In this document: one piece after another, positions 8,466 through 15,817 of the stretch
Numbering within the stretch: the first letter of the stretch is position 1
Layout: each line of letters opens with the position of its first letter
Source of the DNA: Candidatus Sysuimicrobiota bacterium CSP1-3
Lineage (GTDB): Bacteria; Sysuimicrobiota; Sysuimicrobiia; Sysuimicrobiales; Humicultoraceae
DNA: 32,384 nt
Reading direction: 5' to 3'
NCBI GenBank assembly: GCA_001443485.1
Contig: LDXQ01000026.1
Span: 1 to 32,384 of the forward strand
The notes under the pieces: generated by a model
Told to the model about the DNA's origin: nothing
Databases searched by the model: none
What the model saw: only the letters and a program-made list of their open reading frames with translations
Translations under genes and position numbers: made by a program

Positions 8466-9214
8466 CGCTTCCGCAGGACGTTCAGCCGGAAGGGTTCGAC
8501 CACCACGATCTGCGCCTGGGGACGCGAGCGGAGCAGCGTCCGTAAGCGCCGGTGCAATGTCTCGCCCAGGGTCATCCCGGTCCATTCCTTCTCGAGCGTG
8601 GCTTCCATCGCGAGCAGCGAGCGAAAGTAGTAGCGGAGGGGAAAGACCTCGCGTGCCTGCAAGGTGAAGAGGCCATCGCGCAAGATTCGTTCGACCGCCC
8701 GGTCGGCCGCAAGGTATCGCCTGTAGTAGTCCGCCGGCTCCGGCAGGGTTCCGGCCGGTATCAGCCGGTGCCCCGCGGCGATGTACACGGGTAGCCGCCT
8801 GGCTCGCCGGCGGCCGGGTCCCCGCTCAGGATGAAGATCGACGACGTCACCGTGCGGGCGGAGCACCCGGTGGCTTTCTGTCAGGGCATGGACCATGCCC
8901 CTGTTGGCAATTCATCAGAGGGACCAGGAAAAGAGGACCAGATCGAAACTGCGGTTGGGAAAGCGCAGGTCCTCTCCCGAGCCGACCTCGAACTGGATCC
9001 TGCCCCGGTGCCGCGCCGGGGTGAGCCGCTTTGCGCGGGCGATTCGCTCGCCGTCCGGGTCGACCCCGACCACGGCGCGCGCTGTGCCGGCGATGCGTCG
9101 CGTCAGCCGTCCGTCCCCGCAACCGATCTCCAGCACGCGGGCGCCCCGTAACCGGGCCCGGCCCACCAGCATTCGCACCTCCAGGCGTTCGGGATCCGTG
9201 CGCAGACCTCGCAT
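8462..9214 (-). CDS. SAM-dependent methyltransferase with tandem in-frame UGA (candidate Sec-Sec selenoprotein)
   Basis: Reading frame of 250 codons plus TAG, interrupted only by two adjacent TGA codons at minus-strand 8917-8915 and 8914-8912 (codons 100-101). Upstream half: start ATG at 9214 with GGAGGTGGGAG directly before it, SAM-binding motif I VLEIGCGDGRL (residues 28-38), acidic motif VVGVDPDGERI, and FDLVLFSWSL just before the UGAs. Downstream half, same frame: IANRGMVHALTESHRVLRPH, the usual helix and post-strand loop of class I methyltransferases, then a complete C-terminus. The two halves form one normal-length protein. As I recall, relatives can have Cys-Cys or His-His here. A hairpin resembling a bacterial SECIS follows (8882-8903). 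If UGA is read as stop, only a 99-residue fragment is made. A pseudogene is the main alternative. The substrate is unknown. Confidence 0.68.
8882..8903 (-). promoter_or_regulatory. Candidate SECIS hairpin of the methyltransferase gene
   Basis: On the minus strand, starting 9 nt after the second UGA, CAGG pairs with CCTG, one G is bulged on the 5' side, and GCAT pairs with ATGC around an apical GGTC. The GGTC lies 17 nt after the second UGA. The E. coli fdhF element has a similar plan: short lower stem, 5'-side bulge, two- to three-pair upper stem, and a GGUC-containing loop about 18 nt from the UGA. The bulged base is G here, not U, which is the main discrepancy. Confidence 0.5.
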
Positions 9215-9362
9215 CTCCCACCTCCGAGGCTCCCGGATCAGATGCTTCTTCAGCCGGTTTCCACTCCTTCAAGGGGCTCAGGCGGGTCTCCTGGTGGGGC
9301 CAGCGGTCGCCGCCTCCCCGGGAGGAGGTGGCTGGGTCTGTCGCGAAACGAGTGCCTTCAAA

Positions 9363-9385
9363 CAGACAATCTGCTGGTCCGACAC
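9363..9385 (+). promoter_or_regulatory. Possible operator for the GntR/FCD regulator
   Basis: Upstream of the regulator gene, CAGACAATCTG (9363-9373) is a palindrome with 4-bp arms, followed at once by TGGTCCGACAC (9375-9385), which differs by one base from the TNGTNNNACNA half-symmetric pattern bound by many FadR/FCD-type GntR proteins. This would fit autoregulation. It is a short, degenerate match and was not tested elsewhere in the operon. Confidence 0.3.
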
Positions 9386-9418
9386 GCAACCGGCTGGGAA
9401 CGCTTGGAGGCACGGGGC

Positions 9419-10165
9419 ATGGACGAACCGATCGAACGGCGGACCGTCTACGAGCTCGTCGCGGAGCGCCTCCTGGAGCACATCAGCCAGCGCCGGCTGC
9501 GTCCCGGCGACGCCCTCCCTACCGAACGCGAACTGACGCAGGTCTACCATGTGGGCCGCTCCTCGGTGCGGGAAGCGCTGCGCATGCTTCAGTCCAACGG
9601 CCTGATCAAACCGGCGGGTAAGGGCGTGTTCGTCGTCGCGGAGTTTGCCAATCCACTCAACCACTCCCTGCACCTGCTCCTCACGCTGCGCGAGACCGAC
9701 CTGCGCGAACTCTTTGAGGTGCGCAAGATCCTGGAGGGAGAGACCGCCGCGCTCGCCGCCGCCCGCAGGACCGATGAAGACCTGGCGCAGATGGAGCGGG
9801 CCATCGTCGAGATGGTCGAGGGCCTGGCGGCGCAGGACTGGTACATCGAGGCGGACTTGCGGTTCCACCTGACGATCGCCGCCGCCACGCGCAACCGCAT
9901 TGCCTTGCGCATGATGCAGGCCGTGCGGGACCTGCTGCAGCGGGCGTTGTCGTCGATCTACCACATCCCCGGGAGCCCGCAGCGCTCCATCGAACAGCAT
10001 CGGCTGATTCTCGATGCCATCGCGCGCCGTGATGTCGAGGGGGCGCGGCGGGGGATGCAGGAGCACCTGGCGCGGGTGGAGCGGGACGTCCAGCACATGA
10101 TTGCCGCGCCGACCGATCGACCGGCCGAAAAGACCCCCACGGTTTCCGCTGGGGGGAGGCGCTAG
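9419..10165 (+). CDS. GntR family transcriptional regulator (FadR/FCD subfamily)
   Basis: DNA-binding regulator of about 248 residues at the head of the 19.5-kb catabolic block. The N-terminal winged helix-turn-helix is typical: TVYELVAERLLEHISQRRLR, PGDALPTERELTQVYHVGRS then SVREALRMLQSNGLI. The C-terminal FCD domain (all-helical effector domain) is seen from LRETDLRELFEVRKILEGET onward, with the likely metal or effector histidines in DLRFHLTIAAATRN and IEQHRLILDAI. The ATG at 9419 is chosen because it begins at the family's usual N-terminus and has GGAGG about 10 nt upstream. FCD regulators normally respond to organic acids or sugar acids and repress adjacent operons, so it probably senses the substrate of the downstream pathway. 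It stops 3 bp before the next gene. Confidence 0.9.
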   Translation: MDEPIERRTVYELVAERLLEHISQRRLRPGDALPTERELTQVYHVGRSSVREALRMLQSNGLIKPAGKGVFVVAEFANPLNHSLHLLLTLRETDLRELFEVRKILEGETAALAAARRTDEDLAQMERAIVEMVEGLAAQDWYIEADLRFHLTIAAATRNRIALRMMQAVRDLLQRALSSIYHIPGSPQRSIEQHRLILDAIARRDVEGARRGMQEHLARVERDVQHMIAAPTDRPAEKTPTVSAGGRR

Positions 10166-10168
10166 GCG

Positions 10169-11050
10169 ATGGCCCATCTCGGATTCGTGGGCCTGGGAGT
10201 CATGGGTAGTCGCATGGTCAAGCGACTGCTCGACGCCGGGCACATGGTCGTCGGATACAACCGGACCAGGGCCAAAGCCGAGTGGCTCGTCGACGCCGGT
10301 ATGCAGTGGGGCGAGACGCCCGCCGCCGTGGCGCGCGCCGCCGAGGTGACGTTCAGCATGGTCCGGGACACCGGGGCGCTGCGCGCGATTACCGAAGGTC
10401 CTGCGGGGCTGCTGGCCGGACTGGCACAGGGAAAGGTGTACGTGGACATGAGCACGGTCAGCCCGGCGGTGAGCGCCGACCTGGCCACACAGGTGGCCGC
10501 GCGCGGCGCGCAGATGCTGGACGCGCCGGTCTCCGGGAGCGTCAGCACGCTGGAGCAGGGCAAACTCTCGATCATGGTCGGCGGGGATCGCGCCGCCTTC
10601 AAACGCGTCCAGCCGATTCTGCAGGCCATCGGCCCCAAGGTGACCTACGTCGGCGGGAACGGCCAGGCGGTGCTGATGAAGATCGCCACCAACCTCAGCC
10701 TGGCGGTCCAGATGCTGGCGTTTAGCGAGGGGCTCTTGCTGGCGGAGAAGAGCGGGATTCCCCGGGCCACGGCGGTGGAAGTCCTGCTGAACAGCGTGAT
10801 CGCCTCACCGATGCTCCTCTACCGCGGTCCCTTCGTGCTGGAGATGCCGGAGGAGGCCTGGTTCGACGTGACCATGATGCAGAAGGACATGCAACTGGCG
10901 CTGGAGATGGGACGCAAGTTGGACGTCCCGCTGCCGACCACCGCCGTGACCAACGAGATGCTCACCGCGGCCCGGGGGATGGGCCTGGAAAAGCGGGACT
11001 TCGCGGTCCTCTACGACGTGATGGCGCGGCTGGCGGGGGGGCACGCCTGA
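10169..11050 (+). CDS. NAD(P)-dependent beta-hydroxyacid dehydrogenase (3-hydroxyisobutyrate dehydrogenase family)
   Basis: Cytoplasmic 293-residue oxidoreductase. The N-terminal Rossmann motif is GFVGLGVMGSRMVKRLLDAG (about 5-24), followed by VGYNRT, where the Arg after Asn suggests NADP preference may be possible. The substrate-binding signature is DAPVSGSVSTLEQGKL; the catalytic lysine is Lys171 in GQAVLMKIATNLSL, the same position as in characterised 3-hydroxyisobutyrate dehydrogenases. Members of the family reduce or oxidise 3-hydroxyisobutyrate, tartronate semialdehyde, 2-(hydroxymethyl)glutarate or similar 3-hydroxyacids. The adjacent E1 genes and GntR/FCD regulator suggest a role in catabolism of a small hydroxy acid, but the precise substrate is not evident. 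Confidence 0.9.
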   Translation: MAHLGFVGLGVMGSRMVKRLLDAGHMVVGYNRTRAKAEWLVDAGMQWGETPAAVARAAEVTFSMVRDTGALRAITEGPAGLLAGLAQGKVYVDMSTVSPAVSADLATQVAARGAQMLDAPVSGSVSTLEQGKLSIMVGGDRAAFKRVQPILQAIGPKVTYVGGNGQAVLMKIATNLSLAVQMLAFSEGLLLAEKSGIPRATAVEVLLNSVIASPMLLYRGPFVLEMPEEAWFDVTMMQKDMQLALEMGRKLDVPLPTTAVTNEMLTAARGMGLEKRDFAVLYDVMARLAGGHA

Positions 11051-11052
11051 GC

Positions 11053-12081
11053 ATGGCCAAGGCCAGAGGGAGCCGCGTGCAGCGTCCCACGCCGGCGCGC
11101 GAGCATGAGGTCCTCGCATCCGTGCCACGGGACCAGTGGCTGGCCGTCTACACGCAGATGCTGACCATCCGCGTGTTCGAGGAGCACGTGCATGACCTCT
11201 GGCGCCGCGGGAAGATGCCCGGCCTGGCCCATCTCTACATTGGGCAGGAGGCGGTGGCCGTCGGAGTCTGCCAGGCGCTGCGGCCGGACGACTACATCAC
11301 CAGCACGCACCGCGGCCACGGCCACTGCCTGGCCAAGGGCGCGGCGGCGGACCGCATGTTTGCCGAGCTATTGGGCAAGGCGGCGGGGTACTGCCGGGGG
11401 AAGGGCGGGTCGATGCACATCGCCGACCCGGAGACCGGGAACCTGGGCGCCAACGCCATCGTCGCCGGCAGCGCGGGGATCGCCACCGGCGCGGCGCTCT
11501 CGGCGAAGATGCGCGGGTCGGCACAGGTCGCGGCCTGCTTCTTCGGCGAAGGCGCGCTGGGCCAGGGCGTGCTGTACGAAGCCATGAACATGGCCGCCCT
11601 GTGGAAGCTCCCCGTCATCTACGTCTGCGAGAACAACCTCTACAACGAGTACACCCACTACGCGGAGACCACCGCCGGTGAGATGGCCGCGCGGTCCGCG
11701 GCTTTCGCCATTTCCACTACCGAGGTCGACGGGCAGGATGTGCGGGCGGTCTACGCTGCGGCCCACGCCGCGGTGCAGCGGGCGCGGCAGGGGGGAGGGC
11801 CCACCTTCCTCCTCTGCCACACCTACCGCTTCCACGGACACCACGTCGGCGACGTGGACCGGTCCTACTACCGCAGCAAGGAAGAGGAGCAGCAGTGGCG
11901 GAGCGGGCGAGACCCGCTGCGGATCCTCGCGGACTGGCTGCGCGCCCAGGGGACGGCCCAACCCGACGACTTCGAACGGATCGAGCGCAGCGTGCGCGCC
12001 CTGGTGGAGGCGGCGGTGCAGTTCGCGCTGAGCGCACCGTACCCGGAGGCGAGCGAGGTGCATCAGGATGTCTATGCCTGA
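11053..12081 (+). CDS. 2-oxoacid/acetoin dehydrogenase E1 component, alpha subunit
   Basis: Thiamine-diphosphate-dependent E1 alpha, 342 residues, of the pyruvate/acetoin/branched-chain type. The family-defining elements are present: LAHLYIGQEAVAVGVCQAL, the THRGHGHCLAKGA loop, GKGGSMHIAD, and the ThDP/Mg motif GEGALGQGVLYEAMNMAALW ending in CENN. The late phosphorylation-loop region YRFHGHHVGDVD with paired histidines is also typical. It should pair with the beta subunit encoded next in an alpha2beta2 heterotetramer that decarboxylates a 2-oxoacid or cleaves acetoin. The closest wording is to acetoin:DCPIP oxidoreductase-like E1 alpha. No E2 or E3 gene lies in the window. Confidence 0.9.
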   Translation: MAKARGSRVQRPTPAREHEVLASVPRDQWLAVYTQMLTIRVFEEHVHDLWRRGKMPGLAHLYIGQEAVAVGVCQALRPDDYITSTHRGHGHCLAKGAAADRMFAELLGKAAGYCRGKGGSMHIADPETGNLGANAIVAGSAGIATGAALSAKMRGSAQVAACFFGEGALGQGVLYEAMNMAALWKLPVIYVCENNLYNEYTHYAETTAGEMAARSAAFAISTTEVDGQDVRAVYAAAHAAVQRARQGGGPTFLLCHTYRFHGHHVGDVDRSYYRSKEEEQQWRSGRDPLRILADWLRAQGTAQPDDFERIERSVRALVEAAVQFALSAPYPEASEVHQDVYA

Positions 12082-13093
12082 GACGGCGGCAACCCCTCCC
12101 GCGACGGGGGCCGTCCGGGAGATCACCTTCGGCCAGGCGATCCGGGAGGCGCTGGCCGAGGAAATGCGCCGCGACCCGCGCGTCTTCATCATCGGCGAAG
12201 ACGTGGCCGAAGCCGGCACGCCCTTCAAAGTGCTCTCCGGGCTGGTGGAGGAATTCGGCCGGGAGCGGGTGATCGATTCACCAATCTCCGAGGCCGGGAT
12301 CACGGGCCTGGCTACCGGCGCGGCCATGACCGGCATGCGGCCCGTGGTGGACATCATGTTCGGCGACTTCCTCACCCTGGCCATGGACCAGATCGCCAAC
12401 CAGGCCGCGAAGGTCCACTACATGTCCGGCGGCAAGCTCAAGGTGCCGCTGGTCGTGCGGACGACGCTGGGGGCCACGCGCCGTTCCGCGGCACAACACA
12501 GCCAGAGCCTGCACGCCTGGGTCAGTCACGTGCCGGGGCTGAAGGTCGCGCTGCCCTCAACCCCCTACGACGCCAAGGGACTGCTCAAGAGCGCCATCCG
12601 GGACGATAGCCCCGTGGTCTTCTTCGAAGACAAGATGATGTACACAATGCGGGGGGGGGTGCCGGCGGAGGAGTACACCATTCCCTTGGGCGTGGCTGAG
12701 GTCAAGCGCCCCGGCGGCGACATCACGATTGTGGCGACGAGCAGCATGGTGCACGTGGCGTTGGCCGCGGCGGAGGCTCTGGCGGCGGAAGGGATCAGCG
12801 CCGAGGTAGTAGACCCGCGCACGACGATGCCTCTAGACACGGAGACCATCATCGAGTCGGCGCGGAAGACCGGGCGGGCCATGGTCGTAGACGAAGGCTA
12901 CGAGCGCTATGGCGTGACGGCCGAGATCGCGGCGGTGATCGCGGAAGGCGCCTTTCAGTATCTGGACGCCCCGGTGCGGCGCCTGGGCGCGATGCACGTG
13001 CCCATCCCGTTTTCGCCGGTGCTGGAGGATCTCACCGTGCCGACCCCGGAGACGGTGGCGGCGACGGCGCGGGCGCTCTGCGGGCGGGCCTGA
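12068..13093 (+). CDS. 2-oxoacid/acetoin dehydrogenase E1 component, beta subunit
   Basis: Partner of the preceding alpha subunit, 341 residues, its ATG overlapping the alpha gene by 14 bp. Characteristic segments are ITFGQAIREALAEEMRRDPR, FIIGEDVAEAGTPFKV, ERVIDSPISEAGITGLATGA, the active-site region RSAAQHSQSLHAWVSHVPGL with the catalytic His, and the C-terminal transketolase domain DITIVATSSMVHVALAAAEA and VVDPRTTMPLDTETI. The QHSQ stretch and the AHVPG-like site are typical of pyruvate/acetoin dehydrogenase E1 beta. A run of nine G at 12651-12659 is in frame here and the protein is intact. Confidence 0.9.
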   Translation: MSMPETAATPPATGAVREITFGQAIREALAEEMRRDPRVFIIGEDVAEAGTPFKVLSGLVEEFGRERVIDSPISEAGITGLATGAAMTGMRPVVDIMFGDFLTLAMDQIANQAAKVHYMSGGKLKVPLVVRTTLGATRRSAAQHSQSLHAWVSHVPGLKVALPSTPYDAKGLLKSAIRDDSPVVFFEDKMMYTMRGGVPAEEYTIPLGVAEVKRPGGDITIVATSSMVHVALAAAEALAAEGISAEVVDPRTTMPLDTETIIESARKTGRAMVVDEGYERYGVTAEIAAVIAEGAFQYLDAPVRRLGAMHVPIPFSPVLEDLTVPTPETVAATARALCGRA

Positions 13094-13130
13094 GGGCCCG
13101 GGTCGCGGAGGCTTGGGAGGAGGAGAGAGC

Positions 13131-14474
13131 ATGGGGCAACGCACGTACGGGCTGATGGCGGTCGACTGGGAGCAGCGGGTCGACTTCGACCGGCTCCGCC
13201 GGGAGCGCCTGTCGCGGGTGAAGCGGATGCTCAAGCAGTCCGAGCTGGGGGCGCTGCTGTGCTTCGACATGAACAACATCCGGTACATCACCGCCACCCA
13301 CATCGGCACCTGGGCGATGGACAAACTCGTCCGCTTCACGCTCCTGCCCCAGGACGACGAGCCGATCCTTTGGGACTTCGGCTCCGCGGCGCGGCACCAC
13401 CAGCTCTACTGCCCCTGGCTGGGCGAGCGCTCGCGCGCCGGCATCTCCACCCTGCGGGGCGCGTACCCGGAGCGGGCGCGGGACGTGGCGAAAAAGATCC
13501 GCATCGAGCTGGAGGCGCGGAACCTGCACAAGGAGCCGCTCGGCGTGGACGTGGTCGAACTGACCGTGCTCTTCGCCCTCCAGGCGGAGGGCCTGAAGGT
13601 CGTGGACGGCCAGCAGTTGATGCAGCAGGTGCGCCGGATCAAGACGCCGGACGAGATCACCCTCCTCGTGACCGCCTGCATGATGGCCGACGCTGCCTAT
13701 GAGGAACTCTACCGGCAGATGCGGCCGGGCATGCGGGAGAACGAGTGTGTCGGCCTGGTCAGCAAGGTCCTGTACGACCTGGGCTCGGAGCATGTGGAAG
13801 GGGTCAACGCCATCAGCGGGGAGCGCTGCAATCCGCATCCGCACGTCTACACGGACCGGGTGCTGCGGCCCGGCGACCCGGCCTACTTTGACATCCTGCA
13901 CAGCTACAACGGCTATCGCACCTGTTACTACCGCACCATCGCCGTGGGCAGCGCCTCGCCGGCCATGGTGGACGCTTACAAGCGCTGCCGAGATTACCTC
14001 GACGCGGCGATCAGCCTGATCCGGCCGGGGGTCACGACGGCGGATGTGGTGAAGGTCTGGCCGAAGGCGGAGGAGTTCGGGTTCGCCAACGAGGAGGCGG
14101 CCTTCGCCCTGCAGTACGGGCACGGCGTGGGGCTCTCTATTTGGGAGAAGCCGATCTTCAGTCGCCTCTCGTCCTTCGATTATCCCGAGGTGATCGAAGA
14201 GAGCATGGTCTTCGCGCTGGAGACCTTCTGGCCCGCCACCGACGGCTGGTCCGCCGCACGCATCGAGGAGCAGCTGGTGGTAACGAAGGATGGGTGCGAG
14301 GTGATTACGCGCTTCCCGGCCGAGGAGTTGCTCGTCGCCGGGACGCGCTACTACACGGCGACCGGACCACTGCCGGCGACGCGCGAGACGCAGTCGCAGC
14401 TGAATCGCGAAGGATCGCCGCTGGAAGTCGTGGTGGCGTCGAGCAAGTTCGAGGGGAGCACGACGCGTGGCTGA
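13131..14474 (+). CDS. M24-family (DddP/aminopeptidase P-like) metalloenzyme
   Basis: A 447-residue pita-bread-fold protein. The ATG at 13131 follows GGAGGAGAG and is preferred to an in-frame TTG at 13113. The N-terminal creatinase-like domain has LLCFDMNNIRYITATHIGTW; the catalytic domain starts near IKTPDEITLL. Metal-site positions: first Asp present (AYFDILHSYNGYRT), the second Asp, eleven residues on, replaced by Cys (TCYYRT), His present (QYGHGVGLSIWE), and both Glu present (ALETFWP, IEEQLVV). The layout recalls DddP-like proteins, M24 members whose characterised representative is a DMSP lyase, but DMSP cleavage here would be speculation. It sits between the E1 beta gene and the Liv-type binding protein, so it may process the imported compound. 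Confidence 0.82.
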   Translation: MGQRTYGLMAVDWEQRVDFDRLRRERLSRVKRMLKQSELGALLCFDMNNIRYITATHIGTWAMDKLVRFTLLPQDDEPILWDFGSAARHHQLYCPWLGERSRAGISTLRGAYPERARDVAKKIRIELEARNLHKEPLGVDVVELTVLFALQAEGLKVVDGQQLMQQVRRIKTPDEITLLVTACMMADAAYEELYRQMRPGMRENECVGLVSKVLYDLGSEHVEGVNAISGERCNPHPHVYTDRVLRPGDPAYFDILHSYNGYRTCYYRTIAVGSASPAMVDAYKRCRDYLDAAISLIRPGVTTADVVKVWPKAEEFGFANEEAAFALQYGHGVGLSIWEKPIFSRLSSFDYPEVIEESMVFALETFWPATDGWSAARIEEQLVVTKDGCEVITRFPAEELLVAGTRYYTATGPLPATRETQSQLNREGSPLEVVVASSKFEGSTTRG

Positions 14475-14532
14475 AGCCGGGCTTGAGTTGACGCACGCCA
14501 GACGAAGGCAAATCAGGGGGGAGGGTGATGGC

Positions 14533-15735
14533 ATGAGGCGGTGGCATCTGCTTATGGCAGGGATGGTGATCCTGTTTCTGCTGATGACGACGTACCTCAA
14601 CGCGGCCCCGGCGGGCCCGCCGATCCGCATCGGTGCCTCGCTGCCGTTGACCGGGCGCTTCAGCGAGCCTGGGACCGCGGCCAAGCGGGGGTACGAGGTC
14701 TGGGTCAAGATCGTCAATGACACTGGCGGCATGCTCGGCCGTCCGGTGCAGCTGACTGTGCTGGACAACGCCAGCGTCCAGCGGACCGCGGTCGCGGACT
14801 ACGAGCGGCTCATTACCGTGGACAAGGTGGACCTGGTGGTGGGACCGTTCTCCAGTTTCCTGGTGATTCCCACCTCTGAAGTCGCCGCCCGCTACGGCTA
14901 CGCCTTCGTCGAACCGGCCGGTGGTGCGCCGGGCGTCTTCAACCGGGGGCTGCGGAACGTCTTCTTCGCGCAGCCGGCGTCGGGAGACAAGCAGGCCGAT
15001 CCGTTTGCCAAGTATATCCTCAGCCTGCCGGCGGACGTCCGGCCGAAAACCTACGCCGTCATCAGCCAGGACGATCCCTTTGCGCTCGGCGTGGTGGAGC
15101 GGATGAAGGCCCTGCTGACCGCGTACGGGAAGATCAAACTGGTTCTCGACGAGGTCTACCCAGCCGACCTCACCGACTTCCGCGCGATCGCGACGAAGAT
15201 CGCGGCCCTCAACCCGGACCTGATCGTCGGCGGGACGATCCTGGAGGACTCCATCGCCCAGATCCGGGCGTACCGCGAGGCCGGCTACCAGCCGCGCGGC
15301 GCGTTCTTCACCACCGGGCCCTCCCTGCCCAAACCGTTCCGCGAAGGGCTGGGCCGGGCGACGGAGGGCGTGTTCGCTTCTATGTCCTGGTTCGCGGGGT
15401 CCAAGGACTACCAGAACGCCGAGTTCGTGGCCAAGTACGTCGAGATGTTCGGTGGTACACCGGACGACATCGAGGAGGACTCGGCGAATGCGTTTACCGT
15501 GGGTCAGGTCCTCCAGCAGGCGGTGGAGAAGCTCAAGTCGATCGACAACAAGCAGCTGATCGAGGAGCTGCACCGGGGGACCTACAGGACGGTCGTCGGC
15601 CCGCTGAGCTTTGACGCCGTCGGCAGGCCGAAGGGAGGCTTCATGCTCCTGCAGTGGCGCGGACCCAAGTTCCTCATCGTCTGGCCGTCGAATCGGGCGG
15701 AGGGCAAGCCGGTCTGGCCCAAGCCCAGGTGGTGA
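14533..15735 (+). CDS. ABC transporter substrate-binding protein (branched-chain amino acid type)
   Basis: Periplasmic type I binding protein of the LivJ/LivK (HAAT) family, about 400 residues. The ATG at 14533 is selected because it follows GGGGAGGG and starts a clear signal peptide (MRRWHLLMAGMVILFLLMTT followed by YLNAAPA). The mature chain opens with IRIGASLPLTGRFSEPGTAA, then GGMLGRPVQLTVLDNAS and DKVDLVVGPFSS, all hallmarks of the fold. Homologues bind leucine, amides, urea, or aromatic and aliphatic acids, so the substrate cannot be read directly. It is followed by two permeases and two ATPases of the same system. A strong hairpin separates it from the permeases. Confidence 0.92.
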   Translation: MRRWHLLMAGMVILFLLMTTYLNAAPAGPPIRIGASLPLTGRFSEPGTAAKRGYEVWVKIVNDTGGMLGRPVQLTVLDNASVQRTAVADYERLITVDKVDLVVGPFSSFLVIPTSEVAARYGYAFVEPAGGAPGVFNRGLRNVFFAQPASGDKQADPFAKYILSLPADVRPKTYAVISQDDPFALGVVERMKALLTAYGKIKLVLDEVYPADLTDFRAIATKIAALNPDLIVGGTILEDSIAQIRAYREAGYQPRGAFFTTGPSLPKPFREGLGRATEGVFASMSWFAGSKDYQNAEFVAKYVEMFGGTPDDIEEDSANAFTVGQVLQQAVEKLKSIDNKQLIEELHRGTYRTVVGPLSFDAVGRPKGGFMLLQWRGPKFLIVWPSNRAEGKPVWPKPRW

Positions 15736-15741
15736 CGGGGC

Positions 15742-15799
15742 GCGGGATGGGGAGCTTTCCCCGGAACTACACGGGGACCCCTTGCGCCCCCCATCCCGC
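15742..15799 (+). promoter_or_regulatory. GC-rich hairpin between Liv-type binding protein and permease
   Basis: Perfect 11-bp inverted repeat GCGGGATGGGG (15742-15752) and CCCCATCCCGC (15789-15799). A smaller hairpin GGGGA-GCTT-TCCCC (15749-15762) shares the left-arm GGGG, so the two are mutually exclusive. No T-tract follows, arguing against simple termination. The location after the binding-protein stop matches the hairpin at 1407-1463 in the first transporter operon. Confidence 0.6.
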
Positions 15800-15817
15800 C
15801 GCCCATAAATCAGGCCC

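Noticed and set aside
9309-9332. GC-rich hairpin between the methyltransferase and the GntR gene, considered as a terminator
   Set aside because: It lies between divergent genes, has no T-tract, and is imperfect apart from a short core; no role could be assigned.
12651-12659. Run of nine G inside the E1 beta gene as a phase-variation or error site
   Set aside because: The frame is intact through it and the protein continues normally, so no switch is evident; it could be an indel hotspot but nothing shows it.
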